A stretch of DNA of 7,645 nt from GCA-2688775 sp964524225. GTDB lineage: Archaea > Nanobdellota > Nanobdellia > Woesearchaeales > GW2011-AR4. This document shows, piece after piece, positions 5,522-7,645 of the stretch. Both the position numbers and the translations under genes were made by a program. Each line of letters begins with the position of its first letter. Position 1 is the first letter of the stretch. The notes below the pieces were generated by a model. It ran no database searches and was not told the DNA's origin. It worked only from the letters and a program-made list of their open reading frames with translations. The stretch covers positions 1-7,645 of the forward strand of contig CAZGEW010000067.1 in assembly GCA_964524225.1 (NCBI GenBank). The letters run 5' to 3'.

Positions 5522-6382
5522 TTACCCTAAATCCATCTCCTGTTCTTCAAAAGGTGTTATACCCTTCCACTTCTTTTCTGCTATTTTGTATCTTTCTACA
5601 TTTCCAATATCAAACCATTGACCAGCAAATGGAAAACCTCTCAAGCGACCAAGCTTTGCTAGCTTAGGAAAAACGTCTTTTTCAAGCATTGAAAATCCAT
5701 TTGGAATCATGTCAATAACCTTTGGTTCAATTATATAAAAACCTGCATTAATCAAGTTTGAAGGGGGATGTGTTGGCTTCTCAACAAATTCAATAATTCT
5801 TGAGCCGTCTAATCTTGCAACTCCATAATGCGATGGCTCATCAACAGTTGTCAATGCTATTGTTGCCAATGCATTCTTTCTTTTATGGAGCCTGAACATT
5901 CTTGGTATGTTTATATCCTTTAATTCGTCTCCATTAGAAACTATAAAACTATCGTTAAGGTATTTTCTTGCCAATTTTAAAGGACCAGCTGTTCCAAGTG
6001 GTTCTTCTTCTTCAACATAGGTGATATTCATGCCAAATTTACTTCCATCGCCAAAATAGTCCTTTATTTTTTCTTTTAGATAGCCAACACATAATACTAT
6101 GTCTCTTATTCCGTACTTTTTCAATAAATCAAAAATATGGGCTGTAATTACTTTGCCTTGTACCTTAAGTAGTGCCTTTGGTATTTTATCTGTCAATGGT
6201 CTAAGCCTTGTTCCTCTGCCTCCTACTAAAAGAACAGCTTTTTTTGGAATATTTATGCCAAGTGCTTCAGCAAGAAGAAGCTCTACCTCTTGTGACCTGT
6301 TCTTAATATCTATTCCATCAATTCTTTTGTCTATTTGATTTACTAAGTTCTTATCTAGGGTTATAGTAATACGCTCTTTCAT
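5522..6382 (-). CDS. Ribbon-helix-helix domain fused to sugar-1-phosphate nucleotidyltransferase, 286 aa
   Basis: Residues 1-42 (MKERITITLDKNLVNQIDKR, then NRSQEVELLLAEAL) match the ribbon-helix-helix fold of CopG/MetJ-type DNA-binding proteins: an N-terminal strand with alternating polar residues and two helices. From about residue 48 comes a nucleotidyltransferase domain: nucleotide-binding GGRGTRLRPLT (54-64), PKALL (68-72), EPLGTAG (127-133), NGDE with metal-binding D152, EKP (201-203), NAGFYIIEP (212-220), FSMLEKDVFP (230-239) and WFDIG (256-260). Such enzymes make NDP-sugars such as GDP-mannose, UDP-glucose or dTDP-glucose; the product is undecided. No C-terminal left-handed beta helix is present. 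The start follows a predicted TATA and a palindrome and leaves a leader of about 23 nt without a Shine-Dalgarno. It is the first gene of an operon with the phosphohexomutase. The fused DNA-binding domain could allow self-regulation; it could also serve only for dimerisation. Confidence 0.9.
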   Translation of the reverse strand: MKERITITLDKNLVNQIDKRIDGIDIKNRSQEVELLLAEALGINIPKKAVLLVGGRGTRLRPLTDKIPKALLKVQGKVITAHIFDLLKKYGIRDIVLCVGYLKEKIKDYFGDGSKFGMNITYVEEEEPLGTAGPLKLARKYLNDSFIVSNGDELKDINIPRMFRLHKRKNALATIALTTVDEPSHYGVARLDGSRIIEFVEKPTHPPSNLINAGFYIIEPKVIDMIPNGFSMLEKDVFPKLAKLGRLRGFPFAGQWFDIGNVERYKIAEKKWKGITPFEEQEMDLG

Positions 6383-6393
6383 TTTAAATCACG

Positions 6394-6426
6394 AAAAATT
6401 TTTCAATTTTTGATTGAAAAATTTTT
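6394..6426. repeat. Palindrome IR1 over the nucleotidyltransferase transcription start
   Basis: A perfect 14-bp inverted repeat: aaaaatttttcaat (6394-6407), spacer ttttg, attgaaaaattttt (6413-6426). On the minus strand it begins 2 nt after the TATA box and ends 11 nt before the ATG at 6382, so it covers the predicted start near 6405. That is a classic operator position. An RHH dimer is one candidate ligand. Inner parts are A/T runs, so DNA curvature is another possible role. Confidence 0.8.
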
Positions 6427-6428
6427 AT

Positions 6429-6436
6429 TATTTAAA
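6429..6436 (-). promoter_or_regulatory. Box A promoter of the nucleotidyltransferase operon
   Basis: The minus strand reads TTTAAATA. A start 22 to 25 nt further on lies near 6405, giving a leader of about 23 nt. Chance matches are frequent in this sequence, but spacing to the start codon and to IR1 is sensible. Confidence 0.5.
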
Positions 6437-6449
6437 TCTTTCGATTTTT

Positions 6450-6469
6450 GTATGATAAAGTATGATAAA
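6450..6469. repeat. Perfect tandem 10-bp repeat between the two promoters
   Basis: The unit gtatgataaa occurs twice without a gap (6450-6459, 6460-6469), one helical turn apart, between the minus-strand TATA (6429-6436) and the plus-strand TATA (6478-6486). Tandem sites about one turn apart are a common arrangement for regulators, including MetJ-type RHH proteins. It is a candidate operator shared by both divergent genes. Confidence 0.75.
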
Positions 6470-6477
6470 TAGAAAAG

Positions 6478-6486
6478 TTTAAAAAT
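6478..6486 (+). promoter_or_regulatory. Possible box A promoter of the fructose-bisphosphatase gene
   Basis: TTTAAAAAT on the plus strand predicts a start near 6508, leaving a leader of about 80 nt that would contain the right arm of IR2 and all of IR3. No TATA is placed for a leaderless start at 6588. Confidence 0.4.
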
Positions 6487-6489
6487 AAT

Positions 6490-6523
6490 GAAAAAATCCA
6501 TATTACAGCTTATGGATTTTTTC
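6490..6523. repeat. Palindrome IR2 over the bisphosphatase transcription start
   Basis: A perfect 13-bp inverted repeat: gaaaaaatccata (6490-6502), loop ttacagct, tatggattttttc (6511-6523). It begins 3 nt after the plus-strand TATA candidate, mirroring the position of IR1 at the opposite promoter. As RNA it would be a hairpin with an A/U base and a GC-richer top, followed by no further U, so a terminator role on the plus strand is less likely. Confidence 0.8.
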
Positions 6524-6540
6524 CAGAAGTAAAACGTTAG

Positions 6541-6577
6541 AAAAAAATTTTAACAGCGAATCTGTTAAAATTTTTTT
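6541..6577. repeat. Palindrome IR3 just before the bisphosphatase start codon
   Basis: A perfect 16-bp inverted repeat: aaaaaaattttaacag (6541-6556), spacer cgaat, ctgttaaaattttttt (6562-6577). It ends 10 nt before the ATG at 6588, almost the same distance as IR1 from the other gene's ATG. In the predicted leader it would form a hairpin ending in seven U, so premature termination (attenuation) or control of ribosome access are possible, as is an operator. Confidence 0.85.
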
Positions 6578-6587
6578 AGATGTCACG

Positions 6588-7544
6588 ATGGATAGGAACC
6601 TCGCTTTAGATTTTGTAAGAGCTACAGAGGCCGCTGCATTAAGCTCAGCATATTGGGTTGGCAAAGGAAATGAGAAATCAGCAGACCAAGCAGCAGTTGA
6701 GTCAATGCGTAAGGCTTTTAGCATAATTGATATGGATGGCACTATTGTTATTGGCGAAGGCGAGCGTGATGAAGCTCCAATGCTTTATATTGGCGAAAAG
6801 GTCGGCTCTGGCAAGGGTATGAAGCTTGACATTGCAGTTGATCCACTAGAAGGAACAACAATTACAGCAAGAGGTGACCCAAATGCAATGTCTGTACTTG
6901 CAGCAGCACCTGCTGGATGCTTGTTAAACGCACCAGATACTTATATGGAAAAAATCGCTGTTGGGCCTAAATGTGTTGGTGCTGTTGAGCTTGATGCTCC
7001 TGTAGAAGACAACTTATACGCTGTTGCTAAAAAGCTTGATAAACCAATTGATGAGGTTACTGTAATCATATTGGATAGAGATAGGCATAAGGAGCTAATA
7101 GAAAAAATAAGAAACTGTGGGTGCAGGATAAGGTTGATTAGGGATGGTGATATTGCTGGAGCTTTAGCACCTGCAATTGAAGACTCTGGAATTGATATTT
7201 TAATGGGCATTGGAGGTGCCCCTGAAGGTGTCATTGCAGCAGTTGCATTAAAATGTCTTAGTGGTGAAATTCAAGGCAGACTCAAGTTTAGAAATGAAGA
7301 GGAAAAGAAGAGAGCAAAAAAGATGGGAATTTCTGATCTCAACAAAAAACTTACGATGGATGATTTGGTTTGCAGCAATGAAGCAATGTTTGCAGCAACA
7401 GGTATAACAGATGGAACAATACTTAAAGGTGTACAATTTTTAAGCCATGGCGCAAAAACTCATTCCATTGTAATGCGTGCAAAGACAAAAACTATAAGGT
7501 TTGTGGAGGCACAACATACTTTTGAACATTTTCCAGAATTTTAA
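6588..7544 (+). CDS. glpX: Fructose-1,6-bisphosphatase class II (GlpX type), 318 aa
   Basis: This enzyme removes the 1-phosphate of fructose-1,6-bisphosphate to give fructose-6-phosphate, the last committed step of gluconeogenesis before hexose phosphates are used for sugar nucleotides. The start MDRNLALDFVRATEAAALSS matches the family N-terminus. Visible motifs are IGEGERDEAPMLYIGEKVG (55-73), VDPLEGT (84-90), GIGGAPEGVIAAVALKC (207-223), CSNEAMFAATGITDG (262-276) and the C-terminal VEAQHTFE. Residues D33, E57, D85, E88, T90 and E213 stand where the E. coli GlpX metal- and substrate-binding residues do, so the enzyme should be active. Length is normal (about 320-335 aa). An ATG at 6580 is out of frame. 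No Shine-Dalgarno is clear; palindrome IR3 ends 10 nt upstream. Class II enzymes are mostly bacterial, and archaea more often use the type V or type IV enzymes, so an origin by transfer is plausible. Confidence 0.95.
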   Translation: MDRNLALDFVRATEAAALSSAYWVGKGNEKSADQAAVESMRKAFSIIDMDGTIVIGEGERDEAPMLYIGEKVGSGKGMKLDIAVDPLEGTTITARGDPNAMSVLAAAPAGCLLNAPDTYMEKIAVGPKCVGAVELDAPVEDNLYAVAKKLDKPIDEVTVIILDRDRHKELIEKIRNCGCRIRLIRDGDIAGALAPAIEDSGIDILMGIGGAPEGVIAAVALKCLSGEIQGRLKFRNEEEKKRAKKMGISDLNKKLTMDDLVCSNEAMFAATGITDGTILKGVQFLSHGAKTHSIVMRAKTKTIRFVEAQHTFEHFPEF

Positions 7545-7561
7545 ATTGTAAAATTATTATT

Positions 7562-7570
7562 GAGGTGATT
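7562..7570 (+). promoter_or_regulatory. Strong ribosome binding site of the last gene
   Basis: GAGGTGATT is fully complementary to the end of archaeal 16S rRNA and lies 5 nt before the ATG at 7576. Within an apparent operon it marks internal translation initiation. Confidence 0.8.
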
Positions 7571-7575
7571 AAAAA

Positions 7576-7645
7576 ATGACTCATCATACGCATATAACAG
7601 AAAAAGATGTGATTGTACCTGCAGATGTTCCAAAGGAGATGGAAA
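7576..7645 (+). CDS. Start of an unidentified gene, possibly a sugar-phosphate aldolase (3' partial)
   Basis: Twenty-three codons are visible, beginning MTHHTHITEKDVIVPADVPK and continuing EME to the window edge. The gene follows the fructose-bisphosphatase by 31 nt with a strong Shine-Dalgarno and no promoter, so it is probably in the same operon. The VPADVPKE segment resembles, from memory, the N-terminus of a DeoC/LacD-like class I aldolase family found in archaea. An aldolase would make the bisphosphatase's substrate, which fits the context. With so few residues this is only a suggestion. The start itself is well supported. Confidence 0.6.
   Translation, partial: MTHHTHITEKDVIVPADVPKEME

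Noticed and set aside
6390..6580. A CRISPR array or replication origin in the palindrome-rich gap
   Set aside because: The repeats are inverted and different from each other, with no regular spacers, and no origin recognition box set or orc1/cdc6 gene is present.
6580..6590. ATG at 6580 as the bisphosphatase start
   Set aside because: It is out of frame with the conserved protein; the ATG at 6588 gives the family's normal N-terminus.
6503..7436. Minus-strand ORFs opposite the bisphosphatase gene
   Set aside because: They lie within or across a strongly conserved gene, have no family features and no start signals; they are shadows of its codon pattern. The same holds for the ORFs opposite SRP54, HAD, mutase and nucleotidyltransferase genes and the alternate-frame ORF at 2184-2372.

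Overview
The window looks like chromosomal DNA of an AT-rich archaeon, plausibly a small-genome DPANN-type lineage such as Woesearchaeota or Pacearchaeota. The placement is inferred from gene content and was not tested by a search. The evidence for Archaea is an archaeal-type SRP54, a tiny four-cysteine zinc-ribbon protein of a kind common in archaea, TTTATATA-like box A elements about 22 to 26 nt before predicted transcript starts, and a mix of apparently leaderless genes and genes with a strong GAGGTGA Shine-Dalgarno. There is no rRNA, tRNA, CRISPR array or insertion sequence.

Left part (1-1651): the 3' end of a gene for a membrane-anchored protein is followed by about 300 bp without a convincing ORF. 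That gap holds a strongly base-paired element (about 309-485) that may be a structured RNA. Two minus-strand genes follow, a 49-codon zinc-ribbon protein (missed by length filters) and a HAD-superfamily phosphatase with a leaderless-type promoter. A 124-bp divergent promoter region separates the HAD gene from the next operon.

Middle (1652-4083): an unrecognised 369-aa protein with an excisionase-like helix-turn-helix overlaps the start of SRP54 by 31 nt, so the two are probably co-transcribed. SRP54 (450 aa) is complete and has several unusual residues in its GTPase motifs.

Right part (4084-7645): a minus-strand pair encodes a sugar-phosphate nucleotidyltransferase with a ribbon-helix-helix DNA-binding domain fused to its N-terminus, and a phosphomannomutase/phosphoglucomutase. 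Facing away across a 205-bp region is a bacterial-type class II fructose-1,6-bisphosphatase (GlpX), followed after a strong Shine-Dalgarno by the first 23 codons of another gene, possibly an aldolase. Together these genes would make fructose-6-phosphate by gluconeogenesis and turn hexose phosphate into a nucleotide sugar such as GDP-mannose or UDP-glucose for surface glycans.

The 205-bp divergent region is the most interesting part. It holds three near-perfect or perfect inverted repeats (arms of 14, 13 and 16 bp) and a perfect tandem 10-bp repeat between the two predicted TATA boxes. Two of the palindromes cover the predicted transcription starts of the two divergent genes, and two end 10 to 11 nt before the two start codons. 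With a DNA-binding domain fused to the enzyme encoded on one side, the region suggests an enzyme that may also repress or coordinate its own sugar-metabolism genes. This is inference from sequence layout.
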